The notes beneath the pieces are model-generated. The model made no database searches and had not been told where the DNA came from. It was given only the letters and a program-made list of their open reading frames with translations. A DNA stretch of 12,775 bases from Caldiserica bacterium UBA4822 (GTDB taxonomy: Bacteria; Caldisericota; Caldisericia; Cryosericales; Cryosericaceae), in NCBI GenBank assembly GCA_002402295.1, contig DHFO01000064.1:1-12775 (forward strand), read 5' to 3'. The position numbers were made by a program, and so were the translations under genes. Below are positions 7,129 through 12,775 of the stretch, in pieces. How positions within the stretch are numbered: position 1 is the first letter of the stretch; each line of letters begins with the position of its first letter.

Positions 7129-8115
7129 CTATGGCTCGATCGGATGGAAGCAGCGCACCAGATGCCCGGGTGTCAGCTCCACAAGTTCCGGCTCCTCTGC
7201 CCTGCACTTCTCGGTTGCAAACGGGCAGCGCGGATTGAAGCGACAGCCATTGGGCATGTGATATGGAGATGGCACCATGCCCTCGATGGCAGGGAGGGGT
7301 TCATTCGTCCGCCGTTCGGCGAACTTTGGGATCGATTGGAGAAGCCCGTACGTATACGGATGACGCGGAGACTTGAAAATCTCTCGCGCAGAGGCGTTCT
7401 CTACGATCTTCCCCGCGTATGCGATTGCGATGGTTTCCGCCATTTCTGCAACCACGGCGAGGTTGTGCGTTATGATGAGGATTGCCATGCCAAGCTTCTT
7501 CTGAAGCCCTCGCATCAGATCGAGGATCTGAGCCTGAATCGTAACGTCAAGCGCGGTGGTGGCCTCATCTGAGATCAGCAGATCGGGGTTGGATGACAAC
7601 GCCATGGCAATCATAACCCTCTGCCGCATGCCTCCGCTCAGTTCATGGGGATACTGACGGTATCGGCGCTCGGGCTCTGGAATGCCCACGAGATGGAGCA
7701 TCTCGACTGTGCGTTTTCTGGCTTCCGCTTCGTCGGTCTTCTGGTGCAGCGTAATCGCCTCGCTGATCTGGTCGCCAACCGTGAAAACAGGGTTCAGCGA
7801 GGTCATCGGTTCCTGAAAAATCATGGAGATCTTATCGCCACGAATGAGACGCATCTCTTCCTCGGACTTCTTGAGGAGGTTCTCTCCGTGAAATATGATC
7901 TCTCCGCTGATGATCTTGCCAGGAGGATTCGGAATGAGTCGCATGATAGACAGTGCGGTCACAGATTTGCCGCAGCCTGACTCGCCAACTAGGCCTACGA
8001 TCTCTCCGCGATGGATTGTAAGGTCCAAGCCGTCTACCGCCGGCACAACGCCATCCTCCGTATAAAAAAACGTACGGAGATTCTTGACATCAACGAGTAC
8101 TTCTCGATTGTCCAC
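7129..8115 (-). CDS. dppD: Peptide ABC transporter ATP-binding protein (DppD/OppD type)
   Basis: The partner ATPase of the peptide importer. The 328-residue protein has Walker A GESGCGKS (44-51), Q101, signature LSGGM (159-163), Walker B LLISDE (179-184) with E184, and H217. The C-terminal extension carries C291, C297, C304 and C322 with spacing (5, 6 and 17 residues between them) identical to that of the DppF protein downstream, which suggests that each ATPase holds its own iron-sulfur cluster. The start is GTG at 8115 with GGGAGG a few bases upstream, 10 bases after the dppC stop. The two ATPases are clearly paralogous, as is normal for this transporter class, and are expected to work as a heterodimer under DppB and DppC. 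Confidence 0.93.
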   Translation of the reverse strand: MDNREVLVDVKNLRTFFYTEDGVVPAVDGLDLTIHRGEIVGLVGESGCGKSVTALSIMRLIPNPPGKIISGEIIFHGENLLKKSEEEMRLIRGDKISMIFQEPMTSLNPVFTVGDQISEAITLHQKTDEAEARKRTVEMLHLVGIPEPERRYRQYPHELSGGMRQRVMIAMALSSNPDLLISDEATTALDVTIQAQILDLMRGLQKKLGMAILIITHNLAVVAEMAETIAIAYAGKIVENASAREIFKSPRHPYTYGLLQSIPKFAERRTNEPLPAIEGMVPSPYHMPNGCRFNPRCPFATEKCRAEEPELVELTPGHLVRCFHPIEP

Positions 8116-8125
8116 AGGACCCTCC

Positions 8126-9022
8126 CTACAGCTTCAGTTTCGGATCGATGGCATCACGCAGTCCATCGCCAAAGAAATTGAACCCAAGAACAGTGATGAA
8201 AATGGCAAGGCCCGGATAGACAATGAGACGCGGAGCGTTCCAGATAAACTGCTGTGCGTTTTGCAGCATGTTCCCCCAGCTGGCCAGAGGAGCCTGAATG
8301 CCGAAGCCAAGGAAGCTGATAGACGCTTCATAGATAATGGAACTCCCAATTCCAATTGTCGTCGACACGATAAGCACTGCGAGCGTGTTTGGAAAGAGGT
8401 GTCTCCACATGATCCTGTTGGCACTGGCCCCGATCGCGCGAGCGGCCTCAACGTACTCCTGTTCCTTGAGGGACAGGGCTAGACCACGGACAAGTCGTGC
8501 GTCAGACATCCACCCGAATACAACGATGACCATGATGATCTGCCACATACCCTTGCCCATGACACTCGCGAGGGCAATCAACAGCGGGAACGTAGGAATC
8601 GAGAGCATGGCATCTGTGAACCGCATGAGAAGGTTGTCCGCCCAGCCCCCGTAATACCCGGCCAGCAACCCGATGAAGGCGCCGATGAGCGTAGCGCTCA
8701 CCGCAGAAATGAAGCCGATAAACAGCGATATGCGACCACCGAAGAACATTCGGGCAAGCACATCGCGGCCGTAGTCATCCGTCCCCAATGGATGGGCCTG
8801 CGACGGCGGGTTGAACATGCCCTCGAGCCCTGGGATCTGTTCGTTCGGGTCGGCCCTCCACACCAGGGGTCCCACAAACACAAACAACATCATCAGAATC
8901 AACATGACTGCGCCGGCCATGGCAAGCTTGTGGCGTGTCAGGCGGTGGAACACCATGCCGACGTACGAATAGTCGTCCGAACTCCTCTTCTTCTTTTCTG
9001 CTGCTACAGCCTGTTCTGCCAT
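8126..9022 (-). CDS. dppC: Peptide ABC transporter permease (DppC/OppC type)
   Basis: Second membrane subunit of the peptide importer. The 298-residue protein starts with a Lys/Arg-rich cytoplasmic segment, a first helix at about 34-54 and a conserved HPLGTDDYGRDVLARMFFG segment (77-95) typical of DppC/OppC, then five more helices. The EAA loop that contacts the ATPase is at about 189-212 (EYVEAARAIGAS and on to HLFPN). I placed the start at ATG 9022, behind AAGGGGGG, rather than the in-frame upstream start at 9064, which would add 14 residues lying within the end of dppB. It begins 11 bases after the dppB stop. Confidence 0.93.
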   Translation of the reverse strand: MAEQAVAAEKKKRSSDDYSYVGMVFHRLTRHKLAMAGAVMLILMMLFVFVGPLVWRADPNEQIPGLEGMFNPPSQAHPLGTDDYGRDVLARMFFGGRISLFIGFISAVSATLIGAFIGLLAGYYGGWADNLLMRFTDAMLSIPTFPLLIALASVMGKGMWQIIMVIVVFGWMSDARLVRGLALSLKEQEYVEAARAIGASANRIMWRHLFPNTLAVLIVSTTIGIGSSIIYEASISFLGFGIQAPLASWGNMLQNAQQFIWNAPRLIVYPGLAIFITVLGFNFFGDGLRDAIDPKLKL

Positions 9023-9026
9023 GGTG

Positions 9027-9034
9027 CCCCCCTT
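9027..9034 (-). promoter_or_regulatory. Ribosome binding site deciding the dppC start
   Basis: AAGGGGGG on the minus strand, 4 bases before the ATG at 9022 and touching the dppB stop codon. It favours that start over the one at 9064. Confidence 0.7.
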
Positions 9035-10020
9035 CAGCTGTACTTGATGCGTGGGTCGACCCATGCATATACAATGTCCGCGATGAGATTGAACACGATA
9101 ACCAGAACGCTGGTGAGCATGAGGCCAACCATGGCGGTCGGGTAGTCGCTCTTTGTTTCGGCGGCAATGATAAGGCTGCCCATGCCAGGTATGTTAAAAA
9201 TCTTCTCCGTAATGGATGCACCACCAACAATTCCTGGTACAGAAAGCGCCACAAGTGTAACGATTGGAATCAGCGCGTTGCGCAGAGCATGCTTGTTTAT
9301 GACCAGCCGCTCTGGAACGCCCTTCGCGCGGGCCGTACGGATGTAGTCCTGCCGCACCACCTCGAGCATCGACGACCGCATGTAGCGAGTCCAGCTGCCC
9401 ACGGATGAAAACGCAAGAACCAGCACGGGCATGACAAGATACTGTAGCTGGTCCACGAAGCGCGTCCAGAAAGGCGCCTCCTCCAGGCCAGGCGTCATGA
9501 TGCCTCCCGCGGGAAGCAGGGGAGCACCGCTAGGCCTCTTCAGGAACACGCTGAACAGCATCATCATCATCAGTCCGAACCAGAAGGTAGGCATGGACAT
9601 CCCGAGGAAGCTGAAGACCGTGACGACATAATCGGTCACTGAGTACTGCTTGACTGCCGAGATGATTCCGATGGGCAGTGCAATCAGCAGCGACAGCAGG
9701 AACTCGATGCCCATGACGCGAATAGTGACCGGCAACGCACGTGCGATAACATCGCGGGCGCTGGACCCGGGGTACAGAAGCGATGGTCCCCAGTCACCCT
9801 TGATGACGCCACTGAACCACTTGAAGAAGCGAAGGTACCATGGCAGGTCAAACCCCCAGGCCTTTATCAGGCGTTCGATGTCTGCCTTCTTAATCCTAGG
9901 GTTCTCAATCAAAGCCGCAAAAGGATTGGGCACGAGTGAGAAGATGGCAAACGCCACAATCATAACGATCAGGATCAGTGGGATCATTCCCAAGACGCGT
10001 CGTATTACGTAGTCTCTCAT
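9034..10020 (-). CDS. dppB: Peptide ABC transporter permease (DppB/OppB type)
   Basis: First membrane subunit of the importer and first gene of the dppBCDF set. The 328-residue protein has an N-terminal helix (about 10-30), a long extracytoplasmic segment, and further helices at about 102-124, 131-160, 194-213, 250-268 and 298-320. The EAA loop for ATPase contact is at about 226-250 (DYIRTARAKGVPERLV and on to HALRNALIP). GDWG near 75-78 and DPRIKY at the C-terminus are common in this family. The ATG at 10020 follows AAAGGAG at about 11 bases. A substrate-binding lipoprotein gene, often first in such operons, is missing here, so the binding protein must be encoded elsewhere, and peptide length preference cannot be inferred. 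Confidence 0.94.
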   Translation of the reverse strand: MRDYVIRRVLGMIPLILIVMIVAFAIFSLVPNPFAALIENPRIKKADIERLIKAWGFDLPWYLRFFKWFSGVIKGDWGPSLLYPGSSARDVIARALPVTIRVMGIEFLLSLLIALPIGIISAVKQYSVTDYVVTVFSFLGMSMPTFWFGLMMMMLFSVFLKRPSGAPLLPAGGIMTPGLEEAPFWTRFVDQLQYLVMPVLVLAFSSVGSWTRYMRSSMLEVVRQDYIRTARAKGVPERLVINKHALRNALIPIVTLVALSVPGIVGGASITEKIFNIPGMGSLIIAAETKSDYPTAMVGLMLTSVLVIVFNLIADIVYAWVDPRIKYS

Positions 10021-10341
10021 ATTGACGGATACTCCTTTCAGCGGACTCCCTCTGAATTCACGTCAGGGCGAGCCAAGAATTGCATACACAAGGCACACCG
10101 GTCATCGCTGACAACCGCTGAGCCCATCCCGCAGTACTGCCAAGCACACCAACCTTGTGGCACTACTGTCCGACATAGAAAACTATGACAGCAGCACGTA
10201 CCTTTTCTTCTGCCCATCTCTTCAGTACTCGACTGATTTCTCCAGGCCTCCCTCGGTCAGGCACCTCCCCTTCTGTTCCTCTTCCGGGAAGATAGATCCG
10301 CAGTCATGAACGAGCGTGGCACGACTACCGAGGCAGTATTG
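10021..10341 (-). other. 321-base intergenic region upstream of dppB
   Basis: No credible gene is visible on either strand. It holds the dppB ribosome binding site (AAAGGAG, about 10030-10036), the imperfect inverted repeat described separately, and a perfect 10-base palindrome GCAGTACTGC at 10131-10140. I find no convincing -35/-10 pair on the minus strand and no hairpin followed by a T run that would end the upstream sigma operon. It is by far the longest gap in the window, so the dpp promoter and its control sites most likely lie here. Confidence 0.6.
10166..10191. repeat. Imperfect inverted repeat, possible operator
   Basis: Minus strand reads CTGT-CATAG-TTTT-CTATG-TCGG-ACAG: a 5-bp stem around a T4 loop, extended by a second 4-bp stem after a 4-base bulge (26 bases in all). 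It lies about 145 bases upstream of dppB. As DNA it could be an operator half-site pair; as RNA, a small hairpin in the leader. Confidence 0.45.
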
Positions 10342-10806
10342 TCAGCTGGCATCGGAAGCCGCACGGGATACTGCATAGGCACCCGTCAGGAGGTTATACC
10401 ACGGTCGCTCGCTGGTGTCAATCCGGCAGGGTCTCGCACACTGCGGACTTGGCTCCAGAACCAGAGCGGCGCCAAACCTCGCAATCGCTGCCCCCACTTC
10501 CACTATACTCCTGGCAGTGCGTGTCCAGAACCTCCCCTTGCCGGCGCTGTCAGTCGTTTCGCCGTGTCCCGTGTTCTCGACAAGGGCCAGGGCATGCTCT
10601 GTCAGGCGTAGGCACTCGGCACAGCCGCCATGTTCGCGTGATTGTTCGGGAAGCACAAACACAGCAAAGTCTATGATGTCCATGGTCTCCGCCGGCAGCG
10701 AGGCGGCATCCAGACTGTCGAACAAGTCCTTGTTCTCGTCGACGATATTGGAGATTACCTTGTCGAGTTGTTCGGCCTGGAGCAGCTCACCATCATTGTT
10801 GTCCAT
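10342..10806 (-). CDS. Unrecognised protein, candidate anti-sigma factor
   Basis: A 154-residue protein I do not recognise. It directly follows the ECF-type sigma gene and overlaps it by 14 bases, the usual place for a cognate anti-sigma factor. What can be seen: an acidic N-terminal half (about 1-60), a cysteine motif H59-x2-C62-x2-C65 (HGGCAEC) that resembles, but does not match, the H-x3-C-x2-C zinc motif of ZAS anti-sigma factors, a second pair C123/C127, and a mildly hydrophobic stretch at about 100-117 that contains E103 and R110 and so is a poor membrane helix. The start is ATG at 10806 behind TGAGGTG; an in-frame GTG at 10815 is possible. The last 35 or so residues look less protein-like, and a frameshift there cannot be excluded. 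Sigma binding is inferred from context only. Confidence 0.6.
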   Translation of the reverse strand: MDNNDGELLQAEQLDKVISNIVDENKDLFDSLDAASLPAETMDIIDFAVFVLPEQSREHGGCAECLRLTEHALALVENTGHGETTDSAGKGRFWTRTARSIVEVGAAIARFGAALVLEPSPQCARPCRIDTSERPWYNLLTGAYAVSRAASDAS

Positions 10807-11365
10807 GCACCTCACCCATCTTCTCTGCCACTACGCCCCTTAGCTGACCAAGTGCCCGAAACAGAAGCACCTTGACATTGCTCTCACTGATCCCCAGTAG
10901 AAACGCAACCTCATGTACTGACCGTCCTTCCAGAAGACGTAATCTGACGACCGAGCGCCTGGGTTCCTGGAGCGCATCGATCGCATGCCAGATGATAGCG
11001 CGGGTGTCGGCTGCCTCTGCAAGCTCATATGGGTCGCGCAGTAACCCCATACTGTGTCCATCCATGAACTCTTGGAACGGCAGCATGGACCTATTCGTAT
11101 GCTGCCTGTAATAGTCGGTCAGGACATTACGCTCGATCTTGTATACCCACATATCGAGCTGAACACCCCTATATGTGAACTCTCCTATGGCTTGTAGTAC
11201 CCGGCTCATCGTTTCCTCTGCTATGTCCTCCGCGGTTGCTCTGCTCTTGACGTGCCTCAATGCATAGCCAAACATCCGCGGTACAACGTCTTCAACAAAG
11301 TCCCTCCAGGCGTCGTTGTCATGCAGCTGTAGCCTGTGAAGGAATTCCTCGGTGTTCAGGTCCAT
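10793..11365 (-). CDS. ECF-type RNA polymerase sigma factor
   Basis: An alternative sigma-70 family factor with only regions 2 and 4. In the 190-residue protein region 2 spans about 20-92, with AEDIAEETMSRVLQ (45-58) in the core-binding helix and LDMWVYKIERNVLTDYYRQ (70-88) covering the -10 recognition part. Region 4 is at about 125-177: ALQEPRRSVVRLRLLEG, then the helix-turn-helix HEVAFLLGISESNVKVLLFRA, which reads the -35 element. I chose the second ATG (11365) because AAGGA precedes it by 5 bases; the ATG at 11371 overlaps that site. The stop overlaps the next gene by 14 bases. Targets are unknown; neighbours suggest the transporter or envelope functions, but that is inference. Confidence 0.92.
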   Translation of the reverse strand: MDLNTEEFLHRLQLHDNDAWRDFVEDVVPRMFGYALRHVKSRATAEDIAEETMSRVLQAIGEFTYRGVQLDMWVYKIERNVLTDYYRQHTNRSMLPFQEFMDGHSMGLLRDPYELAEAADTRAIIWHAIDALQEPRRSVVRLRLLEGRSVHEVAFLLGISESNVKVLLFRALGQLRGVVAEKMGEVHGQQ

Positions 11366-11370
11366 GCCCA

Positions 11371-11375
11371 TCCTT
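11371..11375 (-). promoter_or_regulatory. Ribosome binding site deciding the sigma factor start
   Basis: AAGGA on the minus strand, 5 bases before the ATG at 11365. It shares a base with the in-frame ATG at 11371, which has no site of its own at a workable distance. Confidence 0.7.
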
Positions 11376-11402
11376 TTAACCCCTACAAACGAAGGAAAGC
11401 CA

Positions 11403-11428
11403 GACTGGTTACAACGAGGTACTGGTTC
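11403..11428 (-). promoter_or_regulatory. Possible ECF-type promoter upstream of the sigma gene
   Basis: Minus strand GAACC (11428-11424, in the last codons of yggS) is followed after 18 bases by GTCT (11405-11402), roughly the GAAC / GTC pattern seen for many ECF sigma factors. It would give a 5' leader of about 30 bases before the sigma ATG and would allow autoregulation. The match is short and could be chance. Confidence 0.2.
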
Positions 11429-12113
11429 GAGGACCGAAGATGGCCGTGCCTACGCGAACCATGTTGGAACCATGCGCAAGCGCCAGCTCGTAGTCATCAG
11501 AAGTTCCCATGGAGAGCAATGAGAACTGAGCCGTTCCCAGCTGACGCATGAGGTCCCTGTACAGTTCGTGCACAGAGTCATACAACCGAGCGCGCTCTGC
11601 CATCGTGGCCGCCAGGGGAACAACTGCCATCAGGCCATTCAGTCCCCTGAGCCACGGTACTGATACCGCGGCAAGTGCTCGCACTTCCGTGACGGTGAGT
11701 CCGCCCTTCTGAGCCTCCCCGCCAGCATTGACCTCGAGGAGAAACTTCGATGCGCGGATGCCAGGATCCCCCCTGCGTTCGACCACCTTCTCTAGAAACG
11801 CCTGGTCCGAGGAGTCGACTGCGTCAAACAGGCGGAGAACTGGATTGTACTTGTTGGACTGAAGGCGTCCGATGAAGTGAACGGTGACAGGCCAGTCATG
11901 ACGCAAGCCGAACACGTCCTTTCTGACCGCCTCCTGCAGGTAATTCTCACCTATTTCAGTCGCGCCTGCCTCAAGGACGTCGAGGATTCTGTCCAGCGGC
12001 TGCATCTTAGTGACACACAGAACATGTGGCTGGGCCGACAGGCCCGTTGCCTGCTGGTAGGCAGCAGTGGCCTTGTCCCGAACGGCGATGAACCGTTCAC
12101 CAACGAGACTCAC
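11409..12113 (-). CDS. yggS: YggS/PLPBP family pyridoxal phosphate homeostasis protein
   Basis: Cytoplasmic PLP-binding protein of the YggS/YlmE/PROSC family; no enzyme reaction is known, and it keeps vitamin B6 and amino-acid pools balanced. The 234 residues form one TIM-barrel domain with VTKMQP (34-39) carrying the PLP lysine K36, GENYLQE (55-61), HFIGRLQSNK (79-88), LEVNAGGEAQKGG (126-138), SMGTSDDYELA (201-211, usually SMGMSDD) and VRVGTAIFG (219-227) for the phosphate. The start is GTG at 12113, 9 bases after the ftsZ stop; no strong ribosome binding site is visible, so coupling to ftsZ translation is plausible. ftsZ followed closely by yggS is a common order in Gram-positive bacteria. 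Confidence 0.95.
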   Translation of the reverse strand: MSLVGERFIAVRDKATAAYQQATGLSAQPHVLCVTKMQPLDRILDVLEAGATEIGENYLQEAVRKDVFGLRHDWPVTVHFIGRLQSNKYNPVLRLFDAVDSSDQAFLEKVVERRGDPGIRASKFLLEVNAGGEAQKGGLTVTEVRALAAVSVPWLRGLNGLMAVVPLAATMAERARLYDSVHELYRDLMRQLGTAQFSLLSMGTSDDYELALAHGSNMVRVGTAIFGPRTSTSL

Positions 12114-12122
12114 AGCACAGTG

Positions 12123-12775
12123 TCAGAAGCCGCGAGGCGGGCCCTTCCGAAGGATGGCGGGGAGTTCTACGTCCTCTACTTTGAACTCCTTCAGGATCTT
12201 CTTCTCCTGCTCAGCTTCTGCATGCTGCGGCTGCATGCCCGAGGCAACAACCGTGATGCGGATTTCGTCACTTGCTTCACCACCGGGCTCGCCCAGCAGA
12301 TCGTCGTAGGGGTCTGCGAGACCAAAAATGATCTTGGCATCTTTGGACGCGGCAGACTGAATCGCCGTCGAAATGATGTCCATCTCCTCCATGGAGATCT
12401 CATGTCCTATGACGTTATACACCAGCCCTGTAGCGCCTTGCATGGAGTACTCAAGCAGCTCATAGTTCGTTGCCGCCTGGATCGCTTTCGACGCCCGCTC
12501 GTCACCCTTCCCGGCACCCATACCGATCCAGATGCTGCCCTCGGTTCCGTCCCCGAGATCCGCTGGCGGTGTGGAAGTCAGCACGTTCTTCAAGTCGGCG
12601 AAGTCGAGGTTGATGATACCAGGCGTCCGAATAAGTTCGGTGATTCCCTGCACCGCCTTCTTCAAGACCTCATCGGCTTTCCGGAACGCATTGCTGATGG
12701 TAATCTTGCCCTCCTCAAGCCTGAATAGACGTTGGTTGGGGATGACAACAAGCCCATCGACACTGTCGCGGAGTT
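12123..12775 (-). CDS. ftsZ: Cell division protein FtsZ, C-terminal part (5' end outside window)
   Basis: Tubulin-like GTPase that forms the division ring at mid-cell. Only the last 216 residues are in the window. They begin at LRDSVDGLVVIPN in the central helix region, followed by the T7-synergy part (AVQGITELIRTPGIINLDFADLKNV, split here as AVQGITELI and NLDFAD), the C-terminal subdomain and a tail ending VELPAILRK plus GPPRGF. That tail matches the conserved C-terminal peptide (DIPAFLR type) that binds FtsA, SepF and other partners; the linker before it is short, about 20 residues. Compared with typical FtsZ there are two extra stretches of roughly 9 residues each, at 67-76 (STPPADLGDG region) and 154-165 (DPYDDLLGEPGG region) of the visible part. 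The GTP-binding half is not visible. Confidence 0.95.
   Translation of the reverse strand, partial: LRDSVDGLVVIPNQRLFRLEEGKITISNAFRKADEVLKKAVQGITELIRTPGIINLDFADLKNVLTSTPPADLGDGTEGSIWIGMGAGKGDERASKAIQAATNYELLEYSMQGATGLVYNVIGHEISMEEMDIISTAIQSAASKDAKIIFGLADPYDDLLGEPGGEASDEIRITVVASGMQPQHAEAEQEKKILKEFKVEDVELPAILRKGPPRGF

Noticed and set aside
10060..10120. TTGTCA and TATGCA as a sigma70 promoter for dppB
   Set aside because: The spacing is 22 bases and the -10 match is weak.
10257..10279. GGAAC on the minus strand upstream of dppB as an ECF -35 element
   Set aside because: At 16 to 18 bases downstream there is no CGT/GTC-type -10 element, only TGACCGAGG, so no promoter is claimed.
10251..10333. 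7-bp inverted repeat CCTCGGT / ACCGAGG in the gap after the sigma partner gene
   Set aside because: The arms are about 70 bases apart, cannot be extended, and no T run follows; chance is a sufficient explanation.
11877..12728. 283-codon open frame on the plus strand opposite yggS and ftsZ
   Set aside because: It runs antisense across two well-recognised genes and the gap between them; the translation has no recognisable motif.

Overview
The window is a moderately GC-rich bacterial chromosome segment of ordinary, vertically inherited appearance. All twelve complete protein genes, a partial ftsZ and a partial tRNA gene lie on the minus strand, so transcription runs from high to low coordinates. 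Gene content (FtsZ, LspA, MurI, an SH3/AMIN amidase, SmpB) points to a peptidoglycan-walled bacterium with lipoproteins. The order ftsZ-yggS ... yggU-lspA-rluD resembles the region downstream of the division/cell-wall cluster in Gram-positive and some deep-branching lineages. Several proteins are rather divergent, so I cannot name the phylum from sequence alone.

Layout in transcription order: the 3' half of ftsZ (12775-12123); yggS, a PLP-binding protein (12113-11409); an ECF-type sigma factor (11365-10793) overlapped by a small unrecognised gene that may be its anti-sigma factor (10806-10342); a 321-base intergenic region with a 26-base imperfect inverted repeat; a complete dppBCDF-type peptide ABC transporter without a substrate-binding protein (10020-6135); a hairpin-forming spacer; then a tightly packed group of seven genes: yggU (DUF167), lspA, an S4-less RluD-type pseudouridine synthase, smpB, a 908-residue secreted N-acetylmuramoyl-L-alanine amidase, murI and rdgB. 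Neighbours in this group overlap by 4 to 14 bases or sit 2 bases apart, which suggests one translationally coupled transcript. At the left edge is the 5' part of tRNA-Pro(UGG), with a plausible promoter of its own over the end of rdgB.

Functionally the window combines cell division (FtsZ), wall precursor supply (MurI makes D-glutamate), wall remodelling (amidase), lipoprotein maturation (LspA), translation quality control and rRNA modification (SmpB, pseudouridine synthase), nucleotide-pool sanitation (RdgB) and peptide uptake (Dpp). The sigma/anti-sigma candidate and the transporter sit between yggS and yggU, where other bacteria often keep sepF, yggT, divIVA or ileS. I see no CRISPR array, insertion sequence, prophage, toxin-antitoxin pair or clear new defence system. 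The points most worth a second look are the unrecognised sigma-partner gene, the inverted repeat upstream of the transporter, the two inserts in FtsZ, and the transporter lacking its binding protein.
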